Shown: one piece after another, positions 26,788-35,604 of the stretch
Layout of the letters: each line of letters begins with the position of its first letter
How positions within the stretch are numbered: position 1 is the first letter of the stretch
NCBI RefSeq assembly: GCF_025567045.1
Contig: NZ_JAOQJK010000003.1
Span: forward strand, 342,205 to 406,204
DNA from: Barnesiella propionica
GTDB taxonomy: Bacteria > Bacteroidota > Bacteroidia > Bacteroidales > Barnesiellaceae
Direction: 5' to 3'
DNA length: 64,000 nucleotides
Position numbers and translations under genes: made by a program
Notes under the pieces: generated by a model
Database searches by the model: none
The model's input: the letters and a program-made list of their open reading frames with translations, nothing else
What the model was told of the DNA's origin: nothing

Positions 26788-27003
26788 GTGATGGGATATG
26801 GTAACTTATATAACATCGTATCAAAACATTGCTGTCCCCGGATAAAAGAGGTGGATATCGACAGGGAAATACCGGAATGGGAACTCCGGGGATATAACAC
26901 AACACGACCGAAGATTTTCAGTCCCGCCTTAGAATATGAAAAAGCAGCCGTGAAAAAAATCCCGATCCGAGAAAAGAATATACAAGATATAGCAATATAT
27001 TAA
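26788..27003 (+). CDS. Doubtful small ORF (71 aa)
   Basis: I do not recognise this product. It is charged (KEVDIDREIPEWELRG, EYEKAAVKKIPIREKN), with no signal peptide or membrane helix and no clear promoter. It may be a real small gene, a decayed gene fragment or chance. Met2 at 26791 is an alternative start. Confidence 0.25.
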   Translation: MMGYGNLYNIVSKHCCPRIKEVDIDREIPEWELRGYNTTRPKIFSPALEYEKAAVKKIPIREKNIQDIAIY

Positions 27004-27106
27004 AATCATTTAAAAACACAAATATATTTCGATATATTTTTATTGAATATCAATAATTATTTATTGATTAAGCATCTAACAATCTTCTACGTCTTTCATC
27101 CTTCCC

Positions 27107-27160
27107 ATATAAGCGAAAGCAGGTTTTCCGTTACGGGAAACCTACTTTCGCTTATATTTT
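27107..27160 (+). terminator. Long-stem terminator
   Basis: ATATAAGCGAAAGCAGGTTTTCCG and CGGGAAACCTACTTTCGCTTATAT pair almost perfectly over about 23 bp, ending in TATTTTAC on the plus strand. It lies between rnhB and the convergent DUF4831 gene and probably terminates both. Confidence 0.75.
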
Positions 27161-27176
27161 ACTTCGTCTTATTAAT

Positions 27177-28241
27177 CTATTTCCCAATCTCACGGATAGC
27201 TCCTGTCTCCGGATAAAATATCACATAAGAAGGAGATTTCTTATCGGTGAAAAGAGAGGGGTCTAATCCGAATATCACCCCGAATTGAGCTACCTGTACC
27301 TGTGTTCTGCAATATACCTTATTATTATAAGTTACCGAAACTTCGGCTTTACCAGGAATACAATAAGCTACTCCGTCTTTCGGCATCTTTTTCTCTTTGC
27401 CTTTATTATCCACAGGCAATTCACCTTTCTGCGTTATCTCCACATTAAGATATACCGGAGCCCCACTCACATCTTCTTTACTCACAATGCCATAAAAATC
27501 GGATAAACGGAAAATCACGTCGTTCTTTACATCGCCTGTAGGAACGTATGTGAAATGCTTGACTACGGTTTCTGTCTGGGTAGTACCCATAAATAATGCC
27601 GTAAGGGCTGCCTCCTGCTCGTCCAGTTGAGTCATTACCAATTTGAACGATTCACCGTCAGCAGGCAGTTTATCCACTTCCCCTGTCACCAGATTGACCC
27701 GGCTTTCCCGGATACGATAAATCTGCTTGGCTGCGACTTCGGCCATTCGGGAAGTAGAACCGGACATCAGCAGTTCTTCGGACATCACCGAAGCATACTG
27801 GTTATTATCCAAGGGAGAGGATTTACGGGCCATAGGTTTGGTCACATTTACACTGTCCAGTACCGGATCGGCATTTATCGAGAGGGGCAATCCTTCTTTA
27901 CTCAGGAAAATAAACGGTGTCGTACCCACCTTGCACTGGATAAGATATTGCTCCTCTTTATTAGGTATACCGAAAGGATAAACTTTCACGGCAGTGAGTT
28001 CCCAGCTCTCGCTATTTTCCGTTATCGCTCCTTTCACGCCCATATACTTCTCGGCATATTTATAATAGGGTCCGGCTTTCCGGATGGTCTTCGTAGCGAC
28101 GACTTCAATATCCAGCGCCGTTGTCGGCAGAGAATAGATCAGTCCGTATTCATTGTGCTTACCTGCAGTCAGTTTCTGCGTTTCCTGAGCCGAAGCACAA
28201 AAAACGACCAACGCGCATATCGAAAGTATCCACTTTTTCAT
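27177..28241 (-). CDS. DUF4831 family protein
   Basis: A 354-aa exported protein of DUF4831, a Bacteroidales family of unknown function. The signal peptide is residues 1-18 (MKKWILSICALVVFCASA) and cleavage would leave Gln19 at the new N-terminus. The mature part begins with the family-like YGLIYSLPTTALDIEVVATKT and RKAGPYYKYAEKYMGV stretch and has no Cys suggesting a disulfide core. It has its own promoter: TATCTTTG, complement of 28286-28293. The protein is likely periplasmic or outer-membrane associated. Confidence 0.75.
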   Translation of the reverse strand: MKKWILSICALVVFCASAQETQKLTAGKHNEYGLIYSLPTTALDIEVVATKTIRKAGPYYKYAEKYMGVKGAITENSESWELTAVKVYPFGIPNKEEQYLIQCKVGTTPFIFLSKEGLPLSINADPVLDSVNVTKPMARKSSPLDNNQYASVMSEELLMSGSTSRMAEVAAKQIYRIRESRVNLVTGEVDKLPADGESFKLVMTQLDEQEAALTALFMGTTQTETVVKHFTYVPTGDVKNDVIFRLSDFYGIVSKEDVSGAPVYLNVEITQKGELPVDNKGKEKKMPKDGVAYCIPGKAEVSVTYNNKVYCRTQVQVAQFGVIFGLDPSLFTDKKSPSYVIFYPETGAIREIGK

Positions 28242-28285
28242 AAATCATATTTTTAAAAATGTAATTCTTTTACCGTCATTATACA

Positions 28286-28293
28286 CAAAGATA
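28286..28293 (-). promoter_or_regulatory. -7 promoter box for the DUF4831 gene
   Basis: TATCTTTG on the minus strand, a full TAnnTTTG match 44 bp upstream of the ATG. Confidence 0.6.
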
Positions 28294-28323
28294 TAAAAAG
28301 TTAACCAAAAACAGACCTCCGGT

Positions 28324-29838
28324 TTATTTTATCTGCCGGTATGCTTTGCCCAAGTAATTAATTATATCATTCGCCGTAATAAACTCTTCCGACTCATTTT
28401 CGGCTGCCAGGTCTCCGGCCATACCATGCAAAAACACCCCCGTAACAGCCGCCTGAGGAGCAGAAAGTCCCTGAGCCATCAATCCGGTAATCACCCCGGT
28501 AAGGACGTCACCGCTTCCCGCCGTAGCCATACCGGAATTGCCCGAACTATTGAAAAAGACATTTCCTTCCGGTAAAACGGTAGCTGTATAAGCTCCTTTG
28601 AGGACAACGACCAGTTTATAGCGGCGCGCTACCTCTACGGCTTCTTCCAGCCTCTGATAATCGGTCGCATGAATCCCGAACATACGGTCGAACTCTTTCA
28701 CATGAGGAGTTATAACAGAATAAGCCGGAAGCTGCGCCAGCAAGTCGGGTTTCTTAGCTATGCAATTAAGGGCATCGGCATCGAAAACAGCAGGATAACG
28801 TAACTGCCGGAGTAAATCGGCCAAGGCCTTTATGGATGCGTCGTTACAACCGATTCCCGGACCTACGGCAATAGCCTGGTATCTCCGCTTTATCAATATT
28901 TCAGTCAGTTGTGTCTCATTTTTATCCGGTTCAAAAAGAGCTTCGGGAACGGCCGTCTGCAGAATATCGTATCCGCAACGGGGCGCATGGACGGTGACCA
29001 GACCGGCTCCGGCATGCATCACCGCCCTGGCCGACAATACAGCAGCTCCCATCATCCCATATTGTCCGGCAATCAACAAGACATGCCCGTAATCCCGTTT
29101 ATCGGAGAAACGGGTGCGGACAGGGAGCAACTGGGACACGTCACAACGCTCCACCAGACTGTACGGGGAAGGCCGTTCTTCCAGAATATCGGGATGCAAA
29201 CCGGCGTCGATAATCTTAAATTCCCCTACGTACCGGGCGTTTTCGGACATCAGGAAAGCCAGCTTTGGAAATTGGATCGAAAGAGTAAGAACCGCACGTA
29301 TGATATCCCGGGGATTATTCTCCAAATTATTTTCTCCGAAAAGTCCCGAAGGTATATCGATAGAAACGACCTGGGCTCCCGAATCATTAATAAGCCGTAC
29401 CAGAGAAACGAATCCTCCCGAAAGAGGCTTATTGAGTCCGGCTCCGAACAATCCGTCTATAACCAAATCGCTGTCCGTTAACTGAGGGGGAATAAATTCG
29501 TCCTTAATCTCGGTAAACTGCAAGGACTCGCATTCCATCAACCGCTCTTTATTCGTCTGCGTACACGGCGATAATCCTTTTTCAGGACAGGTATTGAACA
29601 AATATACGATGGGGGCGTAACCATGGTCGCATAATATACGGGCTACGGCAAGAGCATCACCCCCGTTATTTCCGGGACCCGCGAACACGTACAGACGCGT
29701 ACTGCGGGGCCAGCGGGACAAGATCTCAAGGGACATAGCGGAAGCTACTCTTTCCATAAGATCTATATGAGATATGGGTTCATGTTCGATCGTATATTCA
29801 TCCAGCGTTCTTATATCATTCGTAGAAAAAATTTTCAT
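28324..29838 (-). CDS. nnrD/nnrE: Bifunctional NAD(P)H-hydrate epimerase / ADP-dependent dehydratase
   Basis: A 504-aa fusion that repairs hydrated NADH and NADPH. The N-terminal half (about 1-215) is the YjeF_N epimerase, with YVFAGPGNNGGDALAVARIL (49-68) and LVIDGLFGAGLNKPL. The C-terminal half (about 225-500) is the ribokinase-like dehydratase, with KRDYGHVLLIAGQYGMMGA, AVGPGIG, VFDADALN, VITPHVKEFDRMFG and the terminal NSGMATAGSGDVLTGVITGL. Two-domain fusion is the usual bacterial form. It stands alone. Confidence 0.95.
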   Translation of the reverse strand: MKIFSTNDIRTLDEYTIEHEPISHIDLMERVASAMSLEILSRWPRSTRLYVFAGPGNNGGDALAVARILCDHGYAPIVYLFNTCPEKGLSPCTQTNKERLMECESLQFTEIKDEFIPPQLTDSDLVIDGLFGAGLNKPLSGGFVSLVRLINDSGAQVVSIDIPSGLFGENNLENNPRDIIRAVLTLSIQFPKLAFLMSENARYVGEFKIIDAGLHPDILEERPSPYSLVERCDVSQLLPVRTRFSDKRDYGHVLLIAGQYGMMGAAVLSARAVMHAGAGLVTVHAPRCGYDILQTAVPEALFEPDKNETQLTEILIKRRYQAIAVGPGIGCNDASIKALADLLRQLRYPAVFDADALNCIAKKPDLLAQLPAYSVITPHVKEFDRMFGIHATDYQRLEEAVEVARRYKLVVVLKGAYTATVLPEGNVFFNSSGNSGMATAGSGDVLTGVITGLMAQGLSAPQAAVTGVFLHGMAGDLAAENESEEFITANDIINYLGKAYRQIK

Positions 29839-29962
29839 TTTATATCGTTCTGTCGGCTAAGTTATACCTAATATACGTAGAAAAACATAATATACTGCCT
29901 GTATAAAACAAGCGTTTTACTCCTTTTTTGTCAAGTCATCGTGATACAAAAATAATAGTTTT

Positions 29963-30112
29963 ATGGAGAACCGCATAAAAAAATATACAAAAGGATTATA
30001 TTTATTATTTTTCACCGGAATGCTGACAATCCCGGGATATATATCACTGTACCACAATAAACAACTGACAACTAAATTACATATAACCCGACAGGAATTC
30101 GCAAAATTCTAA
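29963..30112 (+). CDS. Possible 49-aa membrane peptide
   Basis: ATG at 29963 to TAA at 30110-30112. Translation: a Lys-rich start (MENRIKKYTKG), one hydrophobic stretch LYLLFFTGMLTIPGYISLY (about 12-30), then a polar tail. I do not recognise it; no strong promoter or ribosome site is visible. Confidence 0.25.
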   Translation: MENRIKKYTKGLYLLFFTGMLTIPGYISLYHNKQLTTKLHITRQEFAKF

Positions 30113-30143
30113 CCCACTATTTTTTCTTTATTCTTATTTATTG

Positions 30144-30152
30144 TAAATTTGC
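30144..30152 (+). promoter_or_regulatory. -7 promoter box for hpt-adk
   Basis: TAAATTTGC fully matches the Bacteroides consensus, 29 bp before the hpt ATG. Confidence 0.65.
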
Positions 30153-30181
30153 AGCTTAATTCAATTCATATACATTAGCCG

Positions 30182-30718
30182 ATGAGCACAATTCAGATCA
30201 AGGACCGTCTGTTTAAACCCTATATAGACCGTAGTAGTATTGATTCTGCCGTTAAACGTTTGGCTGCTCAGATGAACAAAGACCTGGCGGGGAAAAGGCC
30301 TCTCTTTCTTTGTGTACTGAACGGAGCTTTCATGTTCGCTGCCGATCTCTTCCGGGAAATAAACGTCGATGCCGAAATAACTTTCATCCGTATGAAATCT
30401 TATGAAGGCACACAGTCCACAGGTATTATCAAACAGATTTACGGATTGCAGGAAGATATTAAAGACCGCACCGTCGTTATCGTGGAAGACATCGTAGACA
30501 CAGGATTCACCATGCAGAACCTGAAAAAGCAACTGGAAGAGAAAAACCCCAAAGAAATAAAGGTAGCGACTCTGCTGTTCAAACCCGATTCGTTACAATG
30601 CGACGTGAAACTCGATTACGTGGCATTTGAAATTCCGAAAGCATTTATCGTAGGATACGGACTGGATTACGACGAGTTGGGACGTAATCTCAAAGACATA
30701 TATGTAGTTACCGAATAA
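30182..30718 (+). CDS. hpt: Hypoxanthine phosphoribosyltransferase
   Basis: A 178-aa purine salvage enzyme joining hypoxanthine or guanine to PRPP. The PRPP-binding motif VVIVEDIVDTGFTM lies at about 99-112 (the Glu-Asp pair binds ribose), and RPLFLCVLNGAFMFAADLF (about 39-57) is the substrate loop. The C-terminal KAFIVGYGLDYDELGRNL is characteristic. It is followed 42 bp later by adk on the same strand, so two nucleotide-metabolism genes share a promoter. Confidence 0.95.
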   Translation: MSTIQIKDRLFKPYIDRSSIDSAVKRLAAQMNKDLAGKRPLFLCVLNGAFMFAADLFREINVDAEITFIRMKSYEGTQSTGIIKQIYGLQEDIKDRTVVIVEDIVDTGFTMQNLKKQLEEKNPKEIKVATLLFKPDSLQCDVKLDYVAFEIPKAFIVGYGLDYDELGRNLKDIYVVTE

Positions 30719-30760
30719 GGTATTGCGGTATAAATGGTTATTAATTAAGGAAAAAAGAGG

Positions 30761-31333
30761 ATGTTTAATGTAGTGATTTTTGGTGCTCCGGGCTCCGGGA
30801 AAGGAACACAGAGCGAACGGATTATCTCGGAATATGGATTATTCCATATATCAACGGGTGACGTATTACGTGAGCAGATTGCCAAAGGAACAGAATTGGG
30901 AAAGATCGCCGATTCTTATATATCGAAAGGGCAGCTTATTCCGGACGAATTGATGATCGACATCTTATCACAGGTACTTGATGCCAACCCCCAAGCCGGG
31001 AAAGGTGTAATTTTTGACGGTTTTCCCCGCACCATCGAACAGGCTAAAGCTTTAAAAAAAATGCTGGCCTTACGCGAGGCCGAAGTAGACGTAGTTGTAG
31101 GACTTGAAGTGGAAGAGGAGGAACTGATCGAACGCTTACTGAAACGCGGACAGGTATCGGGCCGCTCCGACGACAATCTGGACACGATAAAAAAACGTCT
31201 GCATGTATATCACAACCAGACGAAACCTCTCAAAGATTACTATGTAAAAGAGGGAAAATATAAACAGATCAAAGGAACCGGAACAGTAGAGAATATCTTT
31301 AATTCAATTAAGGAAACGATTTCCAAACTATAA
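30761..31333 (+). CDS. adk: Adenylate kinase
   Basis: A 190-aa kinase interconverting AMP, ADP and ATP. The P-loop GAPGSGKGT lies at 7-15, followed by STGDVLR (AMP site), the GVIFDGFPRTIEQA segment and RLLKRGQVSGRSDDN, with the short LID loop of the compact adenylate kinases (no Cys4 zinc LID). It lies downstream of hpt and has its own strong terminator. Confidence 0.96.
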   Translation: MFNVVIFGAPGSGKGTQSERIISEYGLFHISTGDVLREQIAKGTELGKIADSYISKGQLIPDELMIDILSQVLDANPQAGKGVIFDGFPRTIEQAKALKKMLALREAEVDVVVGLEVEEEELIERLLKRGQVSGRSDDNLDTIKKRLHVYHNQTKPLKDYYVKEGKYKQIKGTGTVENIFNSIKETISKL

Positions 31334-31351
31334 CCGGAAAATCATAACAAG

Positions 31352-31394
31352 GTCGGAAATGCGAATGCCCCGGCATCCCGTTTCCGGCTTTTTT
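31352..31394 (+). terminator. Terminator of hpt-adk
   Basis: GTCGGAAATG pairs with CGTTTCCGGC (10 bp with wobbles) around an inner ATGCC/GGCAT stem, followed by TTTTTT (31389-31394). Confidence 0.85.
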
Positions 31395-31465
31395 GTCACA
31401 TAAGCGGGAACAAGTTACGAACATTCGTTTGTTATTTATTATATCATCATAAAAACAGCAATAAC

Positions 31466-32590
31466 ATGGCAGGCTCAAACTTTGTAGATTACGTAAAAAT
31501 TTATTGCCGATCGGGAAAAGGAGGCGCTGGCGCGATGCATTTATATCGGGCCAAGTATATCACCAAAGGGGGACCGGACGGCGGAGACGGGGGCCGGGGA
31601 GGAAATATCATCCTGCGTGCTAACCGCAATTTGTGGACTTTGCTCCACCTGAAATTCGCCCGCCATGTCTTCGCCGGCAACGGTGGTTCGGGAGGACAAA
31701 ACCGGAGTTTCGGTAAAGACGGGGAAGACCGCGTCATCGAAGTTCCTTGCGGAACAGCCGTATTCGACTCCGAAACCGGAGAGTTCCTGTGCGAAGCTAC
31801 CGAAGACGGAGAAGAAATAATTCTGTTGAAAGGAGGCCGGGGAGGACTAGGGAACTGGCATTTCCGCTCTGCTACCAATCAAACTCCCCGTTATGCACAG
31901 CCGGGAGAACCTGCCGTGGAACGTTCCGTTATTCTGGAACTCAAGTTACTGGCCGATGTAGGATTGGTAGGCTTTCCTAATGCAGGAAAATCTACTTTGT
32001 TATCTACCCTATCGGCGGCAAAACCTAAAATAGCCGACTACCCTTTCACGACCCTCGAACCGAACTTAGGGATTGTATCTTACCGTGACAACCGCTCTTT
32101 TGTCATGGCAGATATTCCGGGCATTATCGAAGGAGCGAGTGAAGGCAAAGGACTGGGGCTGCGTTTTCTCCGGCATATAGAACGGAACGCATTATTATTA
32201 TTTATGGTCCCGGCCGATTCTGACAATATCCGCAAAGAATACGAAATTCTTCTCAACGAAGTAGCAACATTCAATCCCGAACTGCTTGACAAACAACGCG
32301 TACTCGCCGTTACAAAATGCGATATGCTGGACGAAGAATTGCTAACCGCCATAAAAGAAGATCTGCCCGATATTCCTTCTGTTTTCATATCATCGGTCAC
32401 AGGTATGGGAATTACCGAATTAAAAGACCTCTTGTGGAAAGAACTAAACGACGAAAAGAACCGGGTACTAACCCTTACCCACAGGGACCTGGACGAAAGC
32501 CACAGGGTAAAAGAAGAAGATGATTTCGACCTGACCGGGGATAAGAATGAGGACGAAGAAGACAACTTCACAGAAGAAGACTGGGAATGA
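31466..32590 (+). CDS. obgE: Obg GTPase
   Basis: A 374-aa ribosome-assembly GTPase. The glycine-rich OBG fold spans about 1-158 ([35 protein letters not shown]). The G domain spans about 160-330, with [12 protein letters not shown] (G1), [12 protein letters not shown] (G2), [16 protein letters not shown] (G3) and [10 protein letters not shown] (G4). The last ~40 residues are an acidic tail, as in many Bacteroidetes Obg proteins. The stop overlaps the ATG of pgeF by 4 bases (ATGA), so the two are translationally coupled. Confidence 0.96.
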   Translation: MAGSNFVDYVKIYCRSGKGGAGAMHLYRAKYITKGGPDGGDGGRGGNIILRANRNLWTLLHLKFARHVFAGNGGSGGQNRSFGKDGEDRVIEVPCGTAVFDSETGEFLCEATEDGEEIILLKGGRGGLGNWHFRSATNQTPRYAQPGEPAVERSVILELKLLADVGLVGFPNAGKSTLLSTLSAAKPKIADYPFTTLEPNLGIVSYRDNRSFVMADIPGIIEGASEGKGLGLRFLRHIERNALLLFMVPADSDNIRKEYEILLNEVATFNPELLDKQRVLAVTKCDMLDEELLTAIKEDLPDIPSVFISSVTGMGITELKDLLWKELNDEKNRVLTLTHRDLDESHRVKEEDDFDLTGDKNEDEEDNFTEEDWE

Positions 32591-33405
32591 TAGTCCGCAA
32601 AGAAAAGAATATCGAACTATTATCATTTCCCCTATTCAGTACGTTCAAGGAAATAGAAAATTTTGTTACCACCCGAAATGGGATAACAGAGGGGGACAAC
32701 TATTCTGCATTCAATTTAAGTCCGTATTGTGGGGACAATCCCGCCAGAGTAAAAAAGAACCGGGAACAATTGGCTTCTGTACTGAATATAACGCCGGACA
32801 GATTAATAACACCTTTTCAGACTCACGGGAACCGGATATTTTGTTTGGATAGCAACTTTTTCCTTCTCAATTCGGAAAACAAAGAAAAACAATTACTGGG
32901 AATAGATTCTCTTATAACTTCTTGCCCGCGAACCGCCATTGCAGTATCCACGGCCGATTGTGTACCTGTTCTTTTATTTGATCCCGTCAACAAAGTTATC
33001 GCAGCCATCCATGCCGGATGGAGAGGAACCGTCTCCCACATTGTATCGAAGACTATCGAAGAAATGAAAATACGGTACAATACAACAACAGAAAATCTAT
33101 TTGCAGCAATAGGCCCGTCTATCGGTCCTGAATATTTCGAAGTAGGAGATGAAGTATTTGAAGCCTTCCGGAATGCCGGTTATAAAATGGAATATATTGC
33201 CGGAAAACGGATAGGTAATAAGAAATACCATATAGATTTATGGGGAGCCAATACGGAAGAATTACTCACGGCGGGGCTTTCTCCCGACCACATAAATGTC
33301 TCCGGTCTCTGTACTTATTCTCATAACGATAAATTCTTTTCCGCACGTAAACTCGGTATTTCGTCGGGCCGTATATTAACCGGCATTATGCTCAACAAAT
33401 CATAA
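32587..33405 (+). CDS. pgeF: PgeF/YfiH laccase-domain protein
   Basis: A 272-aa member of the YfiH/DUF152 family, linked to removing misincorporated Ser from peptidoglycan precursors (PgeF in E. coli) and to purine nucleoside cleavage. Conserved: the metal/active-site segments [12 protein letters not shown] (about 119-130), [15 protein letters not shown] (about 139-153) and a C-terminal [16 protein letters not shown]. The start codon overlaps the obgE stop. An alternative annotation is polyphenol oxidase, the older family name. Confidence 0.9.
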   Translation: MIVRKEKNIELLSFPLFSTFKEIENFVTTRNGITEGDNYSAFNLSPYCGDNPARVKKNREQLASVLNITPDRLITPFQTHGNRIFCLDSNFFLLNSENKEKQLLGIDSLITSCPRTAIAVSTADCVPVLLFDPVNKVIAAIHAGWRGTVSHIVSKTIEEMKIRYNTTTENLFAAIGPSIGPEYFEVGDEVFEAFRNAGYKMEYIAGKRIGNKKYHIDLWGANTEELLTAGLSPDHINVSGLCTYSHNDKFFSARKLGISSGRILTGIMLNKS

Positions 33406-33696
33406 TACTCATTTTGCTATTATCTTTCCTGATATCCGTTACTTTTATTCCCGGCAAACATCCACTTTCGAAATCCGAATGTAATGAGTATTTAAACTGA
33501 AACTCATTAAAATAAAAATCCCGTGTTAAAAATAAAAAAAGGAGTAGGATCAATCATAAATATTAAATATATTAATATATTTGCCGATATATAGATTTTA
33601 AGAAATTACATGTTGGTCCCCTCCTCCCAACATTAGACTTCATCTGCTACAAAATAATAAAATATAGAACAATAGATATTGTTTTTAACAAGGAAC
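33406..33696. other. Non-coding gap before the sigma factor
   Basis: No gene, no clear TAnnTTTG promoter and no hairpin that I would call a terminator. It is AT-rich towards the right. Confidence 0.5.
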
Positions 33697-34347
33697 ATGA
33701 ATAAAGAGCTTGAAAATAAGAATAATGAATTGTCTATCGAAACAAACAAAAAACATTTTGTTGATAATATATTAGCAGAATCACAGCTATTAACCGATCT
33801 GCAGAATGACAAATCCAAAGCTTTCGATATCATTTTCAATAAATATTACAAAGACATGGTCCTGTTCGCCCAAAATTATATCGAAGCACGTACAGAAAGC
33901 GAAGATATAGTACAATCGGTATTTCTTAACTTATGGAATCACCGCAAAGATTTATATATCAACACATCTCTCAAATCTTATCTGTTAAAATCCGTTCGCA
34001 ATTTATGCCTCAACCAATTGAGACATTCCGATATACGCCGGGAATATCAAAAATATATGACCGAAGAAAATAATATTTTATCCGAACATAATACAGAAAA
34101 TTATCTCCTTTATTCGGAACTTCATGCCCATATTAATTCTGCAATGAAAAAACTGCCCGAGAACCAACAGGTGGTTTTTATTTTAAGCAGAATTAATGGC
34201 TTGAAATACAAAGAAATATCACAAAGGCTCAATATATCTGAAAGGACCGTTGAAGTGCGGATAAGTAAAGCGTTAAAAACCTTGCAACATTTACTTCAGG
34301 ATTTCCTCATTTCATCTCTTATATTTCTTTTTTTTAAAATTCTCTGA
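33697..34347 (+). CDS. ECF-type RNA polymerase sigma factor
   Basis: A 216-aa sigma-70 family factor of the ECF type that Bacteroidetes use to switch on glycan loci. The sigma-2 region is about 38-110 (KAFDIIFNKYYKDMVLFAQNYI, SEDIVQSVFLNLW). The sigma-4 helix-turn-helix is near 155-205 (LPENQQVVFILSRINGLKYKEISQRLNISERTVEVRISKAL). I start at ATG 33697, which is preceded by AAGGAAC; the longer reading begins with a TTG at 33679. A hydrophobic C-terminal tail (FLISSLIFLFFKIL) is odd for a sigma factor but seen in some relatives. It is followed by the FecR gene, its probable anti-sigma partner. Confidence 0.9.
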   Translation: MNKELENKNNELSIETNKKHFVDNILAESQLLTDLQNDKSKAFDIIFNKYYKDMVLFAQNYIEARTESEDIVQSVFLNLWNHRKDLYINTSLKSYLLKSVRNLCLNQLRHSDIRREYQKYMTEENNILSEHNTENYLLYSELHAHINSAMKKLPENQQVVFILSRINGLKYKEISQRLNISERTVEVRISKALKTLQHLLQDFLISSLIFLFFKIL

Positions 34348-34400
34348 AAAATATTGTGGTTTTTTTTTCGAGAAGTGTCTTATATACAGAACGTCAAAAA

Positions 34401-35435
34401 ATGGATTTATCAAAAGAAAATATTGACATCCTTATTATCCGGTATTTATCGGACGATATTTGCCCTGAAGAACGCAAAGTTTTAGAATCCTGGGTAAAAG
34501 AACAGGATACGAACCACACATATTTCCAACAAATGAAAAATATGTGGGAAATAACAAATCCGGCACTTGATCCGGATTCCATCTCTGTATCACAAGCCCT
34601 CAAACAAGTACACAAACTTGCAGGCATAAAATCCCCAAAAGAACAATTTTTCATTTACTGGCAACGTATTGCAGCGATTCTCATATTACCACTTATTGCC
34701 ACGTTTTTAATTATATTATTTTATACATCCGCCACCCAAGAATATAAGCAAATCGTATATCAGGAAATTTCCGCTCCGTATGGTTCCCGGCTTCATATAA
34801 ATTTACCGGACGGTTCCATCGTTTACCTGAATTCAGGCGGAAAACTTAAATTCCCTACTATATTCAAAGCCGGAGAACGTAATGTTTATTTAAACGGTGA
34901 AGCTTATTTTGAAGTTGAATCTGACAAATCAAATCCGTTTGTTGTACATACAAATGCCATAGACGTTAAAGCTACCGGAACCATATTTAATGTAGAAGGA
35001 TACGATAATGATACTCTTTATGCGGTTACTATGATGAGTGGCAAAGTACAAGTATCGATAGATAAAAAACACGAAACAATAGATATTACAAAAGGAGAAC
35101 GCGTCAGTTACAATGTAAAAAAACATAATTATACTGTAGAAGATGTAGATCCTTACAAATGGTGCGCCTGGAAAGACGGTAACCTTATTTTCAGGGACGA
35201 ACCACTCATCAATGTCCTCAAAAAAATAGGACAGGTTTATAATGCAGAAATAATTGTACAAGACACCGCTCTTTCGAAACATTTATACAGAGCCACTTTT
35301 AAAAATGAATCATTAGACGATATATTAAGGCTGATAAAAAAAACCGTACCTCTATCTTATATTGAGAAAGGAAACATACGAGGTAACGACGGAACTTTTA
35401 CCAAGCGATGTATCATCGTCGAAAGATTGAACTGA
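34401..35435 (+). CDS. FecR-family anti-sigma regulator
   Basis: A 344-aa inner-membrane anti-sigma factor. The N-terminal cytoplasmic part (about 1-80) holds the sigma factor; a membrane helix lies at about 86-110 (IAAILILPLIATFLIILFYT); the periplasmic FecR domain follows (about 125-245, SAPYGSRLHINLPDGSIVYLNSGGKL, NVYLNGEAYFEV); and the last part has the DUF4974-like ending (about 270-340, NLIFRDEPLINVLKKIGQVYNAEI). The start at 34401 removes 15 unlikely residues. By family logic it senses ligand-loaded SusC through the STN domain of that receptor and frees the sigma factor. Confidence 0.9.
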   Translation: MDLSKENIDILIIRYLSDDICPEERKVLESWVKEQDTNHTYFQQMKNMWEITNPALDPDSISVSQALKQVHKLAGIKSPKEQFFIYWQRIAAILILPLIATFLIILFYTSATQEYKQIVYQEISAPYGSRLHINLPDGSIVYLNSGGKLKFPTIFKAGERNVYLNGEAYFEVESDKSNPFVVHTNAIDVKATGTIFNVEGYDNDTLYAVTMMSGKVQVSIDKKHETIDITKGERVSYNVKKHNYTVEDVDPYKWCAWKDGNLIFRDEPLINVLKKIGQVYNAEIIVQDTALSKHLYRATFKNESLDDILRLIKKTVPLSYIEKGNIRGNDGTFTKRCIIVERLN

Positions 35436-35604
35436 CAATTAGATTAAAAAACCTTAAAAAATAACGCTTATGAAAATATAAATTAGAAAACACTATGAAA
35501 AAACAGAAGTGGAAATTCTCCCAAATCCCCACTTCCAAGTGCATGCTAGATAGCAATGAGATAAAAACCATTTAGTCTTTACTAAACTAACATATTACAA
35601 ATGT
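35436..35604. promoter_or_regulatory. Leader region of the SusC gene
   Basis: Between fecR and susC. It holds a possible 26-codon ORF (35495-35575, beginning MKKQKWKFSQIPTSKC) whose DNA includes an inverted repeat GAAGTGG/CCACTTC. No TAnnTTTG box is seen, consistent with use of the ECF sigma factor encoded just upstream. Function of the small ORF is unproven. Confidence 0.35.

Larger units (their letters stand above)
26695..27176. other. Intergenic region with a doubtful small ORF and a long hairpin
   Basis: Downstream of rnhB. It contains one weak 71-codon ORF (26788-27003), an AT-rich stretch, and a long near-perfect hairpin (27107-27156). Confidence 0.5.
29839..30181. other. Intergenic region before hpt
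   Basis: Contains one possible small membrane peptide ORF (29963-30112) and the hpt promoter (30144-30152). Otherwise AT-rich with nothing recognised. Confidence 0.5.

Noticed and set aside
27627..28256. 209-codon plus-strand ORF
   Set aside because: Antisense to the DUF4831 gene, which has its own promoter and signal peptide.
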